The position numbers and the translations under genes were made by a program. Of a DNA stretch of 64,000 bases, positions 34,594 to 44,300 are shown one piece after another. The DNA comes from Rhodococcus pseudokoreensis. GTDB taxonomy: Bacteria > Actinomycetota > Actinomycetes > Mycobacteriales > Mycobacteriaceae. Each line of letters opens with the position of its first letter. Position 1 is the stretch's first letter. A model generated the notes under the pieces. It ran no database searches and had not been told where the DNA came from. It saw only the letters and a program-made list of their open reading frames with translations. Location of the stretch: the NCBI RefSeq assembly GCF_017068395.1, contig NZ_CP070619.1, positions 4,588,001 to 4,652,000 of the forward strand, in the 5' to 3' direction.

Positions 34594-35345
34594 GCGTTGC
34601 TCCCGATCTTCTCGGTGCTCGCCAGGATCTCGGCGAGGTGGACGGTGCGGACGCCGCTGCGCAGCCGGGACAGCCCGCCGCCGATGTGCATCAGGCAGGA
34701 CGAGTCGCCCGCGCTGCACACCTCGGCGCCGGTGCTCAGGACGTTGCCCATCTTGTCGGCGAGCATCGCGGTCGACGTCTCGGAGTTCTTCAGCGCGAAC
34801 GTTCCGCCGAAGCCGCAACAGGATTCGGCCGCGGGCAGCTCGATCAGGGTCATCCCCCGCACCGCGCGCAGCAGTTGCAGCGGTTTGTCGGCGACGCGCA
34901 GCATCCGCAGCGAGTGGCACGTCGGGTGGTACGTGACCCGGTGCGGGTAGTAGGCGCCGACCTCGGTGACACCGAGGACGTCGACGAGCAGTTCCGACAG
35001 TTCGTACGTCCGGGACGCGACGTCCTCGGCGCGGGTCGCGAGCGATTCGTCCCCGTACCGGCGGGCGACCATCGCGTGCTGGTGCCGGACGGATCCGACG
35101 CACGAACCGGACGGGGCCACCGCGACGTCCCACGACGGTCCGCTCTCGAACGCCTCCACGTGGTGACGGACGAGCGGCAGCGCCTCGGCCTGGTAGCCGG
35201 TGTTGACGTGCATCTGCCCGCAGCACGTCTGCTTCGGCGGGAACACGACCTCGTGGCCGAGCCGCTCGAGGAGGCGGACGGTGGCGGTGGCGGATTCGGG
35301 GAACAGGGCATCCGCCAGGCAGGTGGCGAACAGGGCGATTCTCAT
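34590..35345 (-). CDS. lutA: Lactate utilization Fe-S protein A (CCG domains)
   Basis: 251-aa LutA with two cysteine-rich CCG domains: KQTCCGQMHVNTGY (C41, C42) and AESCCGFGGTFALKN (about 175-190), plus the upstream cysteines of each domain (ATCLAD, SGSCVGS, YHPTCHS, DSSCLMH). These bind Fe-S clusters as in heterodisulfide-reductase-like proteins. First gene of the lutABC operon, read leftward from a promoter that carries two LldR-type operators. ATG 35345 is preceded by GGAGTACCCG. Confidence 0.94.
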   Translation of the reverse strand: MRIALFATCLADALFPESATATVRLLERLGHEVVFPPKQTCCGQMHVNTGYQAEALPLVRHHVEAFESGPSWDVAVAPSGSCVGSVRHQHAMVARRYGDESLATRAEDVASRTYELSELLVDVLGVTEVGAYYPHRVTYHPTCHSLRMLRVADKPLQLLRAVRGMTLIELPAAESCCGFGGTFALKNSETSTAMLADKMGNVLSTGAEVCSAGDSSCLMHIGGGLSRLRSGVRTVHLAEILASTEKIGSNA

Positions 35346-35368
35346 CGGGTACTCCAACCGGGCTGGGC

Positions 35369-35383
35369 TGTGGTCTGACCACA
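35369..35383. promoter_or_regulatory. LldR-type operator 1
   Basis: TGTGGTCTGACCACA, a perfect palindrome with 7-bp arms. It contains TGGTCTGACCA, which fits the TNGTNNNACNA pattern reported for the Corynebacterium LldR repressor. Located between lutA and the divergent GntR-type regulator gene. Confidence 0.85.
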
Positions 35384-35392
35384 GTAGCGCAC

Positions 35393-35407
35393 TGTGGTCA
35401 GACCACA
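35393..35407. promoter_or_regulatory. LldR-type operator 2
   Basis: TGTGGTCAGACCACA, a perfect palindrome identical to operator 1 except for the central base. The centres are 24 bp apart, so two dimers could bind cooperatively. It ends 17 bp before the regulator start codon, suggesting autoregulation. Confidence 0.85.
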
Positions 35408-35424
35408 CCAGGTAAACTTCGGTC

Positions 35425-36120
35425 GTGCGCACACACGAGGTCGTCCTGCACCGCATCGAGCAGGATCTGGCGGCCGGCAAACTCACCGTCGGCGGTCGTC
35501 TGCCCGCCGAGCGCGCACTGGCCGAGGAACTGGGCGTCGGACGCTCGTCCGTCCGCGAGGCCATGCGGGTGCTCGAGGCGATGGGCATCGTCCGCACCGC
35601 CGTCGGCTCCGGGCCGGACGCGGGCGCGATCGTCGCCGCCGACCCGGCCGCGTCGATCGGCGCGGCCCTGCGACTGCACATGGCGACGCGCACCCTGCCG
35701 ATCCGCGACGTCGTCCAGACACGCACGCTGCTCGAGTCGTGGGCGGTGCAGGAGGCCGCCGGGCAGTCCGGTGACCTGGACTTCTCGGCCATCGACGCGC
35801 TGCTCGACGCGATGGACGACGAAGACCTCTCCCCGGAGGCGTTCCACCGCCTCGACGCCGACCTGCACGTCGCGATGGCCGGACTCGCCGGAAACGTCCT
35901 CGTCGAGGCGATGATGGTCTCGCTCCGCGACTCCATCCACGGCTACGTCATCCAGGCGGTTCCGCTGCTCGACGACTGGCCCGCGGTCGCGACCCACCTC
36001 CGCTGCGAGCACCGCGGTATCGTCGCCGCCCTCCGCGCCGGACGCGGCGTCGAGGCCGCCGGTCTGGTGCGCGAGCACATCGAGGGGTTCTACGGGCGCT
36101 TCGCGCCCGTGCGTGGGTAA
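35425..36120 (+). CDS. GntR/FadR-family repressor of the lut operon (LldR-like)
   Basis: 231-aa GntR regulator. The winged helix-turn-helix (about 5-70) reads RLPAERALAEELGVGRSSVREAMRVLEAMGIV. The C-terminal FCD ligand domain has metal-ligand features (DLHVAMAGLAGN, CEHRGIVAALRAG, REHIEGFYGRF). Divergent from lutABC with two perfect operators between, so a lactate-responsive repressor is the natural reading. GTG start. The last residues (GRFAPVRG) and the TAA stop are encoded by repeat copy 2, so the C-terminus has been set by that element. Confidence 0.93.
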   Translation: MRTHEVVLHRIEQDLAAGKLTVGGRLPAERALAEELGVGRSSVREAMRVLEAMGIVRTAVGSGPDAGAIVAADPAASIGAALRLHMATRTLPIRDVVQTRTLLESWAVQEAAGQSGDLDFSAIDALLDAMDDEDLSPEAFHRLDADLHVAMAGLAGNVLVEAMMVSLRDSIHGYVIQAVPLLDDWPAVATHLRCEHRGIVAALRAGRGVEAAGLVREHIEGFYGRFAPVRG

Positions 36121-36163
36121 GGAGTCCCTGGACTCGTCAACCGCTCACGGGGCGGTACGCCCC
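36094..36163. repeat. Triple-hairpin palindromic element, copy 2
   Basis: Left hairpin GGGCGC-TTC-GCGCCC (36094-36108), central palindrome to 36151 with GAGTC-CCTG-GACTC, right hairpin GGGGCG-GTA-CGCCCC (36149-36163). Both convergent genes end inside it: the LldR-like protein in APVRG-stop and the GntR protein in RPVSG-stop, the two arms encoding nearly the same tail on opposite strands. Confidence 0.85.
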
Positions 36164-36850
36164 CAGGATCTGCGCCTCGGCGTCTTCGAGGTACGTCTTG
36201 AGTAGCTGACCTGCGGCTTCGGTGTTGCCGGCGACGAGAGCGTCGTAGATCTCGTGGTTACGGGTGAGGTACGGCCCGTGGAAGCGGTGGGCGTCGTCCA
36301 TGACGTGGAAGACGAGCCGCGCCTCGTTCCACACGCTGCGCATGAGTTCGTCGATGCGGTTGCTCTTGTTGAGGCTGGCGAGGGCGATGTGGAAGTAGAT
36401 GTCGGCGGTGCCGACGCCGGTCCAGTCCTCGACGGCGAACCGCTCGTCGGCCAGGTTGAGGGCCTCGGCGACGCCGGACAGGTCGCCGGTCTCGGGGTCG
36501 AATCCGTTGACGCCGGCGCATTCGACGACGCGCCGGCAGATGTAGAGCTCGGTGATGTCCTCGGCGGTGGGCACGCGGACGAAGACGCCGCGGTTGAGTT
36601 CGTGCGCGACGAGGCGGTCTTCGATGAGGATCTGGAAGGCCTCGCGGACGGTGTTGCGGGAGACGTCGAGGGCGGCGCAGATGTCGGGTTCGGACAGTCG
36701 CGCCCCTGGTTGGAACGTTCCGTCGATGATGGCGTCCCGCAGAATGCCGGCGACCCGGGTAGTCCTGCTGGTGCGTTCGAGCAGGCCGCGGTGAGCGGCC
36801 AGGCGGGAATGCGCATCGCCGCGAAGGGCATTCGAGCTGGTCAAGTCCAC
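36137..36850 (-). CDS. GntR-family regulator (FCD domain) of the 5-oxoproline/glutamate operon
   Basis: 237-aa GntR regulator. DNA-binding domain at about 27-95 (GARLSEPDICAALDVSRNTVREAFQILIEDRLV), FCD effector domain after that (DIYFHIALASLNKSNRI, RNHEIYDALVAGN). Divergent from the MFS-cyclase-pxp-gdh operon, so it probably controls that operon in response to D-glutamate, 5-oxoproline or a related acid. A candidate site is at 36942-36952. The GTG at 36850 has its purine-rich site only 1 nt away; TTG at 36844 has AGGAG at a 5-nt spacing and may be the true start. The end is encoded by repeat copy 2. Confidence 0.9.
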   Translation of the reverse strand: MDLTSSNALRGDAHSRLAAHRGLLERTSRTTRVAGILRDAIIDGTFQPGARLSEPDICAALDVSRNTVREAFQILIEDRLVAHELNRGVFVRVPTAEDITELYICRRVVECAGVNGFDPETGDLSGVAEALNLADERFAVEDWTGVGTADIYFHIALASLNKSNRIDELMRSVWNEARLVFHVMDDAHRFHGPYLTRNHEIYDALVAGNTEAAGQLLKTYLEDAEAQILGAYRPVSG

Positions 36851-36940
36851 TCCTCAGGTTTCGATCTCGACCGCAATCATAGTTGTCAGCTCGGTTCCGC
36901 GATTTCTTCCAGGATAACAATCCCCTCGAGGTATTGCAGG

Positions 36941-36953
36941 ATCGTTGAACGAT
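36941..36953. promoter_or_regulatory. Candidate GntR/FCD operator
   Basis: ATCGT-TGA-ACGAT, a 5-bp palindrome whose core TCGTTGAACGA (36942-36952) fits TNGTNNNACNA. It lies in the 169-bp divergent region between the GntR gene and the MFS gene, about 70 bp before the MFS start. Two direct GTTACATC copies (about 36970 and 36993) are also present. Confidence 0.5.
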
Positions 36954-37019
36954 TTGTACCGTGATGGGAGTTACATCGGATTCTTCGAGCAGTTACATCC
37001 CTTCTTCAGGCGAGGTGCC

Positions 37020-38288
37020 ATGACCACAGATACACAGACCGAGGTCGCGCAGGCGCGCCCCTTCGACTGGTTCCGCACCCTCGGGCCGAAGGGAAAAAGA
37101 GCCTTCATCGGCGCGTTCGGCGGATACGGTCTCGACTCCTACGACTTCCAGGTCCTCCCGCTCGGCCTCGCGGCCATCGCCGCCTACTTCGGCCTCACCA
37201 CCGGTCAGGCAGGCCTGCTGACGACGGTGACGCTGGTGGTGTCCGCGCTCGGCGGCGCCCTCGCCGGCATCCTCGTCGACAAGATCGGCCGGGTCCGCAC
37301 CCTGCAGGTCACCGTCGCGACGTACACGATTTTCACGGTGCTGTGCGGTTTCGCGCAGAACTTCGAGACGCTGCTGATCTTCCGCGCCTTCCAGGGCCTC
37401 GGCTTCGGCGGTGAGTGGGCGGCAGGCGCGATCCTCGTCGCCGAGTACGCCCGCGCCGAGTACCGCGGCCGGGCGGTCGCCTTCGTGCAGAGCGCGTGGG
37501 CCGTCGGCTGGGCGCTGGCCGTGATCGTCTACACCGTCGTCTTCCAGCTGTTCGACCCCGACGTCGCGTGGCGCGTGCTGTTCTTCACCGGTGTGCTGCC
37601 CGCCTTCCTCATCATCTGGGTTCGCCGGAATCTGAAGGACCCCGAGGTCGTCACGGAGCGCCGCGAGTCCGCGGGCAAGCAGACGGGCTCGTTCGCCGCC
37701 ATCTTCCGCGGCAAGCTGCTCCGCACCACCGTGCTCGCGTCGCTGCTCGCCACCGGTGTGCAGGGCGGCTACTACACGCTCGCGTCCTGGCTGCCGACGT
37801 TCCTCAAGACTTCGCGCGGACTCGACGTCGTCGGCACCGGCGGCTACCTGGCGATCCTCATCTCCGGCGCATTCCTCGGCTATGTCAGCGGCGGCATCCT
37901 CACCGACAAGCTGGGCCGCAAGCGGACCATGCAGTTGTTCGCGTTCCTGTCGGCGATCTTCATGGTCGGCTACACCCAGGTGCCGGAGGGCGCGAACACG
38001 CTGATCCTGATCCTGGGCTTCCCGCTCGGCTTCTGCACGTCGGCGATCTTCAGCGGATTCGGATCGTTCCTGTCCGAGCTGTACCCGACGCAGTCCCGCG
38101 GCACCGGCCAGGGCTTCACGTACAACTTCGGGCGCGCGGTCGGCGCCGTGTTCCCCGCCGTCGTCGGATTCCTGGCCGCCACCCACCTGGGCATCGGCGG
38201 CGCGATGATCTTCGGCGCGCTCGGGTACGCCATCGCCGTGTTCGCCCTGTTCTTCCTCCCCGAGACCCGCGGGAGCGAACTTGCCTGA
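37020..38288 (+). CDS. MFS transporter of the 5-oxoproline/D-glutamate operon
   Basis: 422-aa twelve-helix major facilitator of the acid:H+ symporter type. [16 protein letters not shown] in helix 1 carries the acidic residue of this group; DKIGRVRTL and DKLGRKRTM are the two MFS loop motifs, and [22 protein letters not shown] is the helix 4-5 signature. First gene of the operon, so it is probably the importer of 5-oxoproline, D-glutamate or a related acid. Start ATG 37020 chosen; an upstream TTG frame overlaps the likely operator. It overlaps the next gene by 8 nt. Confidence 0.9.
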   Translation: MTTDTQTEVAQARPFDWFRTLGPKGKRAFIGAFGGYGLDSYDFQVLPLGLAAIAAYFGLTTGQAGLLTTVTLVVSALGGALAGILVDKIGRVRTLQVTVATYTIFTVLCGFAQNFETLLIFRAFQGLGFGGEWAAGAILVAEYARAEYRGRAVAFVQSAWAVGWALAVIVYTVVFQLFDPDVAWRVLFFTGVLPAFLIIWVRRNLKDPEVVTERRESAGKQTGSFAAIFRGKLLRTTVLASLLATGVQGGYYTLASWLPTFLKTSRGLDVVGTGGYLAILISGAFLGYVSGGILTDKLGRKRTMQLFAFLSAIFMVGYTQVPEGANTLILILGFPLGFCTSAIFSGFGSFLSELYPTQSRGTGQGFTYNFGRAVGAVFPAVVGFLAATHLGIGGAMIFGALGYAIAVFALFFLPETRGSELA

Positions 38289-39069
38289 CTCGCCGACCGA
38301 CCTCCGCTCCGCGTTCCGCTCGGGACGCGTCACCCCGACCGCCGGTCTGGCGCCCGGATTCGCGCAGACGAATCTCATCGCCGTCCCGCAGGACTGGGCG
38401 TACGACGTGCTGCTGTTCACCCAGCGGAACCCCAAGCCGTGCCCCGTCCTCGACGTCGGCGACGCCGGCTCCCGGACGACGATGCTCGCCCCCGGCGCCG
38501 ACATCACCACGGACCTGCCGCTGTACCGGGTGTGGAAGGACGGCGAACTCGCTGACGAGACCACGGACGTGTCCTCGCTGTGGCGCGACGACCTCGTGGC
38601 GTTCCACATCGGGTGCAGTTTCACGTTCGAGCACCCGGTGGCCGCGGCCGGGGTGCCGCTCCGGCACGTCGAGCAGGGCAGCAACGTCCCGATGTACGTG
38701 ACCGACCGCGAGTGCAGGCCCGCCGGCCGGGTCATCGGGCCGATGGTGGTGTCGATGCGACCCGTCCCCGAACACCAGGTGGCCCTCGCGGCGGCGATCT
38801 CGGCGCGGATGCCCGCAGTCCACGGCGGACCCGTGCACATCGGTGATCCCGCGGAACTCGGCATCGCCGACCTCGCGGCCCCCGACTTCGGCGATCCGGT
38901 GACCTTCCAGCCCGGCGACGTCCCGATGTTCTGGGCGTGCGGGGTCACCCCGCAGGCGGCGGTGATGGCGTCCAAGTTGCCGTTCGCGATCACTCACGCA
39001 CCCGGGTACATGCTGATCACCGACACCCCGGACAGCGAGTACGTCCTGGAGGTCCCCGATGCGCGTTGA
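38281..39069 (+). CDS. D-glutamate cyclase family protein (DUF1445)
   Basis: 262-aa protein of the DUF1445/D-glutamate cyclase family. Family segments are [32 protein letters not shown] (about 110-119), [11 protein letters not shown] and [12 protein letters not shown]. The mammalian member (DGLUCY) turns D-glutamate into 5-oxo-D-proline; bacterial members were long called putative hydro-lyases. Here the gene is sandwiched between a transporter and the three 5-oxoprolinase genes, which strongly supports a cyclase role feeding that enzyme. TTG start at 38281 overlapping the MFS stop; it overlaps pxpA by 11 nt. Confidence 0.88.
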   Translation: MPDSPTDLRSAFRSGRVTPTAGLAPGFAQTNLIAVPQDWAYDVLLFTQRNPKPCPVLDVGDAGSRTTMLAPGADITTDLPLYRVWKDGELADETTDVSSLWRDDLVAFHIGCSFTFEHPVAAAGVPLRHVEQGSNVPMYVTDRECRPAGRVIGPMVVSMRPVPEHQVALAAAISARMPAVHGGPVHIGDPAELGIADLAAPDFGDPVTFQPGDVPMFWACGVTPQAAVMASKLPFAITHAPGYMLITDTPDSEYVLEVPDAR

Positions 39070-39814
39070 TCTCAACTGCGACCTCGGCGAGGGCTTCGGG
39101 CAGTGGACGCTGGCCGACGACGAGGCCCTCCTCGACATCGTCACCAGCGCGAACGTCGCGTGCGGGTTTCACGCGGGCGATCCGATGATCATCCGCAAGG
39201 CCTGCGAGCGGGCGGCCGAGCGGGGCGTCGCGATCGGTGCACACGTGGGGTTCCGGGATCTGGCCGGATTCGGCCGGCGGGAACTCGCCGTGTCGCCCGC
39301 GGATCTGCGCGACGAGACGCTGTACCAGATCGGCGCGCTCGCCGGGTTCGCCCGCGCCGCCGGATCCTCGGTGACGTACGTCAAACCGCATGGTGCGCTC
39401 TACAATTCCGCGGCACTCGACTTCGAGCGGGCCGATGCGGTCGCGTCGGCCATCGACGAGTTCACCGAGCCGCTCACGCTGATGGGACCACCCGGATCGC
39501 AGTTGCAGCGGGCCGCGGAGGCGCACGGCATCGAGTTCGTCGCAGAAGGGTTCGCCGACCGCCGCTACACCGCCGCGGGCACGCTGACCCCGCGCTCGGT
39601 GTCCGGCGCCGTCATCGACGACCCCGACGTCGCCGCCGCCCAGGCCGTGCGGATGGTGTCGACCGGAACGGTGCAGTCGATCGACGGGGACGACGTCGCG
39701 GTGGCGGTGCGCAGCATCTGCGTCCACGGCGACACGCCCGGGTCCGTGCACACCGCGCGCCGGGTCCGTCACGCGCTGGAGAGTGCCGACGTCACGCTCG
39801 GATCCTTCACATGA
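39059..39814 (+). CDS. pxpA: 5-oxoprolinase subunit A (LamB/YcsF)
   Basis: 251-aa Pxp[12 protein letters not shown] at the N-terminus, [12 protein letters not shown] (about 30-41) and VKPHGALYN (about 107-115) are family hallmarks; [12 protein letters not shown] and [10 protein letters not shown] are near the end. PxpABC is the widespread bacterial ATP-dependent 5-oxoprolinase that opens 5-oxoproline to glutamate; PxpA carries the hydrolytic side. Start ATG 39059 overlaps the cyclase by 11 nt and its stop overlaps pxpB by 4 nt. Confidence 0.96.
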   Translation: MRVDLNCDLGEGFGQWTLADDEALLDIVTSANVACGFHAGDPMIIRKACERAAERGVAIGAHVGFRDLAGFGRRELAVSPADLRDETLYQIGALAGFARAAGSSVTYVKPHGALYNSAALDFERADAVASAIDEFTEPLTLMGPPGSQLQRAAEAHGIEFVAEGFADRRYTAAGTLTPRSVSGAVIDDPDVAAAQAVRMVSTGTVQSIDGDDVAVAVRSICVHGDTPGSVHTARRVRHALESADVTLGSFT

Positions 39815-40452
39815 CCACCCCCACCCGGATCCTCCCGGCGGGCGATCGGGCCCTGCTCGTCGAACTCGACTCGGAACCCCTGGTCGTGTCGCTGACCGAA
39901 CGCCTGCGCCGGACACCGGTTCCCGGCATGGAGGACGTGCTGCCCGCGGCGCGCACGGTGCTCGTCACCACCACACCGCGGACCGACCTCGACGAGGTGC
40001 GCCGCGCGCTGCGGACGATGACCGTCGACCTCGAGGCGCACGACCACACCGGCGTCCCCGAATCGGAACCGGTCACCATCCCGGTCCGCTACGACGGCGC
40101 CGATCTCGCCGACGTCGCCGGCCTTCTGCGGATGAGCCGCGACGACGTGATCGCCGCCCACACCGCGGCCACCTGGCGCTGTGTATTCATTGGATTCGCA
40201 CCGGGTTTCGCCTACCTGAGTTGCGGCGACGACCGGCTCACCGTGCCCCGGCGCGCGCAGTCCCGCACCGTGGTGCCCGCCGGGTCCGTGGCCCTCGCCG
40301 GCGGCTACGGCGCCGTGTATCCGCGGTCCTCACCCGGCGGATGGCAGATCATCGGAACCACGGATTCCCCGATGTGGAACCTCGACGCGGAACCCCCGGC
40401 GCTGCTGCAGCCGGGACGTCGCGTCCGATTCGTCGACGAGGAAACACTGTGA
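39811..40452 (+). CDS. pxpB: 5-oxoprolinase subunit B (KipI-like)
   Basis: 213-aa PxpB/KipI. It starts TRILPAGDRALLVEL and has CVFIGFAPGFAYL (about 126-138), VPRRAQSRTVVPAGSVALAGG and YPRSSPGGWQIIGTT, all typical. With PxpC it forms the allophanate-hydrolase-like half that phosphorylates 5-oxoproline. ATGA overlap with pxpA and GTGA overlap with pxpC indicate strict coupling. The old name KipI (sporulation kinase inhibitor) does not apply to this context. Confidence 0.96.
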   Translation: MTTPTRILPAGDRALLVELDSEPLVVSLTERLRRTPVPGMEDVLPAARTVLVTTTPRTDLDEVRRALRTMTVDLEAHDHTGVPESEPVTIPVRYDGADLADVAGLLRMSRDDVIAAHTAATWRCVFIGFAPGFAYLSCGDDRLTVPRRAQSRTVVPAGSVALAGGYGAVYPRSSPGGWQIIGTTDSPMWNLDAEPPALLQPGRRVRFVDEETL

Positions 40453-41312
40453 GTGAACTCGAAGTACTCGAAACGGGTCCGCTCAGCCTGATCCAGGACC
40501 TCGGCCGCCCCGGCTACCTGAGTTCGGGTGTCGGCGTGTCCGGCGCCGCCGACCGCGGGTCCGCGCGGCTGGCGAATCGACTGGTCGGCAACGACGAGAA
40601 CGGCGCGTGCATCGAGGTGCTGATGGGCGGGCTCGCGCTGCGTGCGCGCACGGTGACGACCGTTGCCGTCACCGGTGCGCCCGCCACGGCGCTGCTCGAC
40701 GGCATCCCGATGGGCCACGCGAGCGTCATCGTGATGGAGCCGGGGCAGACGCTGCGGTTGCAGTACGCGCAGGTCGGGCTGCGCAGCTACGTGGGTGTCC
40801 GCGGCGGCCTCGCGGTTCCGGACGTGCTCGGCTCCCGCAGCACCGACACGCTCTCCGGGATCGGACCGGAAGCGTTGAAGCCCAACGACGTCCTGCCCGT
40901 CGGCACGTGGACGAGGAACTTCCCCAACGTCGACGTCGCACCTGTCCCCGCGATGGACCCGGGACCGCTGTCGGTGCGGGTCATCGGCGGCCCCCGCGAC
41001 GACTGGTTCACCAACCCGGACGCGCTGACCACCGGTGCGTGGGCGGTTTCCCCGGACACCGACCGCATCGGCGCCCGCCTGAACCGGCACGCCGGCGCAC
41101 CTGCCCTGCAACGAACCTCCGAGGCCGAACTCCCCACCGAGGGCGTCGCTCTCGGGTCCATCCAGGTTCCGCCGAGCGGGCAGCCCGTCGTGTTCCTCGC
41201 GGACCATCCCATCTCCGGCGGTTACCCCGTCATCGGCGTCGTCGCGGACGAGGACATCGACCGGATCGCCCAAGCCCGCCCAGGCCAACTGATTCGCTTC
41301 ACCACTGCGTGA
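40449..41312 (+). CDS. pxpC: 5-oxoprolinase subunit C (KipA-like)
   Basis: 287-aa PxpC/KipA, biotin-dependent-carboxylase-like fold. Typical segments are GPLSLIQDLGRPGY, GVGVSGAADRGSARLANRLVGN, GLRSYVGVRGG, GSRSTDTLSGIG and ILADHPISGGYP-like FLADHPISGGYPVIG near the end. Completes PxpABC. GTG start at 40449. A short hairpin (41311-41328) covers its stop codon before the dehydrogenase gene. Confidence 0.96.
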   Translation: MSELEVLETGPLSLIQDLGRPGYLSSGVGVSGAADRGSARLANRLVGNDENGACIEVLMGGLALRARTVTTVAVTGAPATALLDGIPMGHASVIVMEPGQTLRLQYAQVGLRSYVGVRGGLAVPDVLGSRSTDTLSGIGPEALKPNDVLPVGTWTRNFPNVDVAPVPAMDPGPLSVRVIGGPRDDWFTNPDALTTGAWAVSPDTDRIGARLNRHAGAPALQRTSEAELPTEGVALGSIQVPPSGQPVVFLADHPISGGYPVIGVVADEDIDRIAQARPGQLIRFTTA

Positions 41313-41328
41313 TCGGCTCGCGCCGATC
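41311..41328 (+). terminator. Short hairpin between pxpC and the dehydrogenase gene
   Basis: GATCGGC-TCGC-GCCGATC, a perfect 7-bp stem with a 4-nt loop, overlapping the pxpC stop (41310-41312). No U-tract. It may act as a partial terminator or processing site that sets the ratio of pxp to glutamate dehydrogenase transcript. Confidence 0.5.
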
Positions 41329-41354
41329 CCACTACAGGAGATCACCCCATCGCC

Positions 41355-44300
41355 ATGAACAGCATCGGCACGGAACTCGACACACCCTGGTCCCACGAGT
41401 CGTGGCGCAACACGCTGCTCGCGGAACCGCACCGTCAGGGCACCGCGGTCGCGCGCCACTACGCGTCCGCGCTGCCGATCAGCTATGCCACCGAAACCGA
41501 TCCGGCACAGGCGATCCGCGACGTCGCCGAGGTGGAACGACTCGACGTCGACAGCGTGGCGCTGACGTTCACCACCACCGAGGCGTCCGCGCCGTACGAG
41601 AACCTCAAGATCTACGCCGTCGGGAAACCCGCACCGCTCAACGAGGTTCTGCCGATCCTGTCCAGCCTGGGCGTCAACGCCCTCGACGAACGCCCGGCCG
41701 CGCTGACCCGGCCGGACGGCAGTCGTGCCTGGATCTACGACCTGACCGTCGACCTGCCTGCCGTCACGGACGGCCACGGGACGACGCGGGACGGCCGGAT
41801 CGCGGACGCGTTCCGCGCGGCGTGGACGGGTGAGACCGAGGTCGACGGGTTCAACGCGCTCGTCCTGCACGCCGGGCTCGGCTGGCGTCAGGTGACCGTC
41901 CTGCGGGCGTACGCCGCGTACCTGCGCCAGGCCGGGCTCCCGTACAGCCGCAGCAACGTCGAACGAGTCCTGCTGGGCAACACCGGCATCACCCAACTGC
42001 TCGTCGAGTTGCACGCACTCCGGCTCGACCCGGCCCTCGCACGGGACGCCGCCGCGGAGGACGCGCTCGAAGACCGCATCTCGGCCGCGATCGACGCCGT
42101 CGCCGGAATCGACGCCGACCGGATCCTGCGGGCCCTGCTGTCGCTGATCCGCGCCACCACCCGCACGACCTACTACGCCGGCGACCCCCGGCCCGGGCGC
42201 GCCCTCGCGTTCAAGTTCGATTCCTCGTCGATCGACGAATTGCCGCTGCCCCGGCCGAAATACGAGGCCTACGTGTACTCGCCGCAGATGGAGGGCGTGC
42301 ACCTGCGGTTCGACGATGTCGCCCGCGGCGGCCTCCGGTGGTCCGATCGGCGCGACGACTTCCGCACCGAGATCCTCGGACTCGTGAAGGCGCAGGCGGT
42401 CAAGAACGCCGTCATCGTCCCCGCCGGGGCGAAGGGCGGCTTCGTCGTCAAGAACCCGCCCGCGCCGACCGGCGACGCCGCCGCCGACCGGGAGGCGATG
42501 CTGGCGGCCGGGATCTCCTGCTACCGCGAATTCATCTCGAGCCTCCTCGACATGACGGACAACCTCGACATCGCGACCCGGCACGTCATCGCGCCGGACG
42601 GCATCGTCCGCCGCGACGGCGACGACACCTACCTCGTGGTCGCCGCGGACAAGGGCACCGCGGCGTTCTCGGACGTCGCCAACGCCGTGGCGCTCGAACG
42701 CGGGTACTGGCTGGGCGACGGATTCGCGTCCGGCGGGTCCGTCGGCTACGACCACAAGGCGATGGGCATCACCGCCCGCGGCGCGTGGGAGAGTGTCGTG
42801 CAGCACTTCCGTGAGATGGGCGTCGACACCCGCACCGACGACTTCACCGTCGTCGGCATCGGCGACATGAGCGGCGACGTGTTCGGCAACGGGATGCTGC
42901 TCAGCCCGCACATCCGCCTCGTCGCGGCGTTCGACCACCGTCACGTCTTCATCGACCCCGATCCCGACCCGCAGACGTCCTGGGACGAGCGGGCGCGCCT
43001 GTTCGGCCTCGGCAGGTCCAGTTGGAAGGACTACGACCGGGCGGTCCTCAGCGAGGGCGCGATGATCGTCGACCGTGCGGCGAAGTCGGTTCGGCTCACA
43101 CCGCAGGCGCGGCGCGCGCTGGGAATCGACACGGATCGGGCGCTCACCACCGTCGAACTCGTCCGCGCCGTCCTCGCAGCGCCCGCGGACCTGCTGTGGA
43201 ACGGCGGCGTCGGCACGTACGTCAAGGCCACGTCGGAGAGCCACGCGGACGTCGGCGACAAGTCGAACGACGCCGTCCGGCTCGACGCGCCCGCGCTGCG
43301 CGTCCGGGTGGTCGGCGAGGGCGGCAACCTCGGCCTCACCCAGCTCGGCCGGATCGAGCACGCGCGCAACGGTGGTCGCGTCAACACCGACGCACTCGAC
43401 AACTCCGCCGGTGTCGACTGCTCCGATCACGAGGTCAACATCAAGATCGCCCTCGCGGGTGCCACCGCCGACAACACGCTCACCGCGCAGGACCGTCGAG
43501 AACTGCTGTCCGACATGACCGAAGACGTCAGCCGGCTCGTCCTCGCCGACAACCGCAGCCAGAACGAGATGATGAGCCTCAACCGGGCGCAGGCGGCGAC
43601 GCTCGTCAGCTTCCACTCCCGCATGGTCGACGACCTGGAGCGGCGCGGCCACGTGGACCGTGCGATCGACGTGCTCCCGACGTCCGCTCAGTTCGGTGCC
43701 CTCGAACGCGAGCAGAAGGGCCTGACCAGCCCGGAACTGGCGCAGCTCACCGCGCAGGTCAAGCGGTTCATCAAGAGCGAGGTGTCGGGCACCACGCTCC
43801 CCGACAACAAGGTCTACGCCGGCCGGCTCCACGACTACTTCCCGCCGCGGCTCGGCCGCGAGTACGCGCACACGGTCGCCGTGCACCCGCTGCGCCGGGA
43901 GATCGTCACCACGTCCGTCGTCAACGACATGGTCGACCGCGCCGGGATGACGTTCGCCTTCCGGCTGCGGGAGGAGACCGGCGCCGACTCGGCGGAGGCG
44001 GTGAACGCCTTCACCGCCGTCACCGAGATCTTCGACCTCGGAGCGACTTTCGAGCGGATCCGGGCGGCGGCCGCCAGCACCCCGGCGTCCGGGACGAACG
44101 CGCTGACCGTGCAGACGCAGCGGCTGATAGACCGGGCGTCGCGGTGGCTGACCACGCACCGGCCGCAACCGCTGCCGCTCGAGGCCACCATCGCCCGCTA
44201 CCGGCCGGTGGTCCGCGAACTCGGACCCCGCGTGCGGGAATGGTTGCAGGGCGACGAGATCACCGCCGTCGAGGGCCGAACCGGGGCCCTGACGTCGCGG

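Noticed and set aside
39811..41312. KipI/KipA sporulation-kinase inhibitor pair or urea amidolyase
   Set aside because: They are part of a pxpABC operon with a D-glutamate cyclase family gene and a glutamate dehydrogenase; the 5-oxoprolinase role is far better supported.
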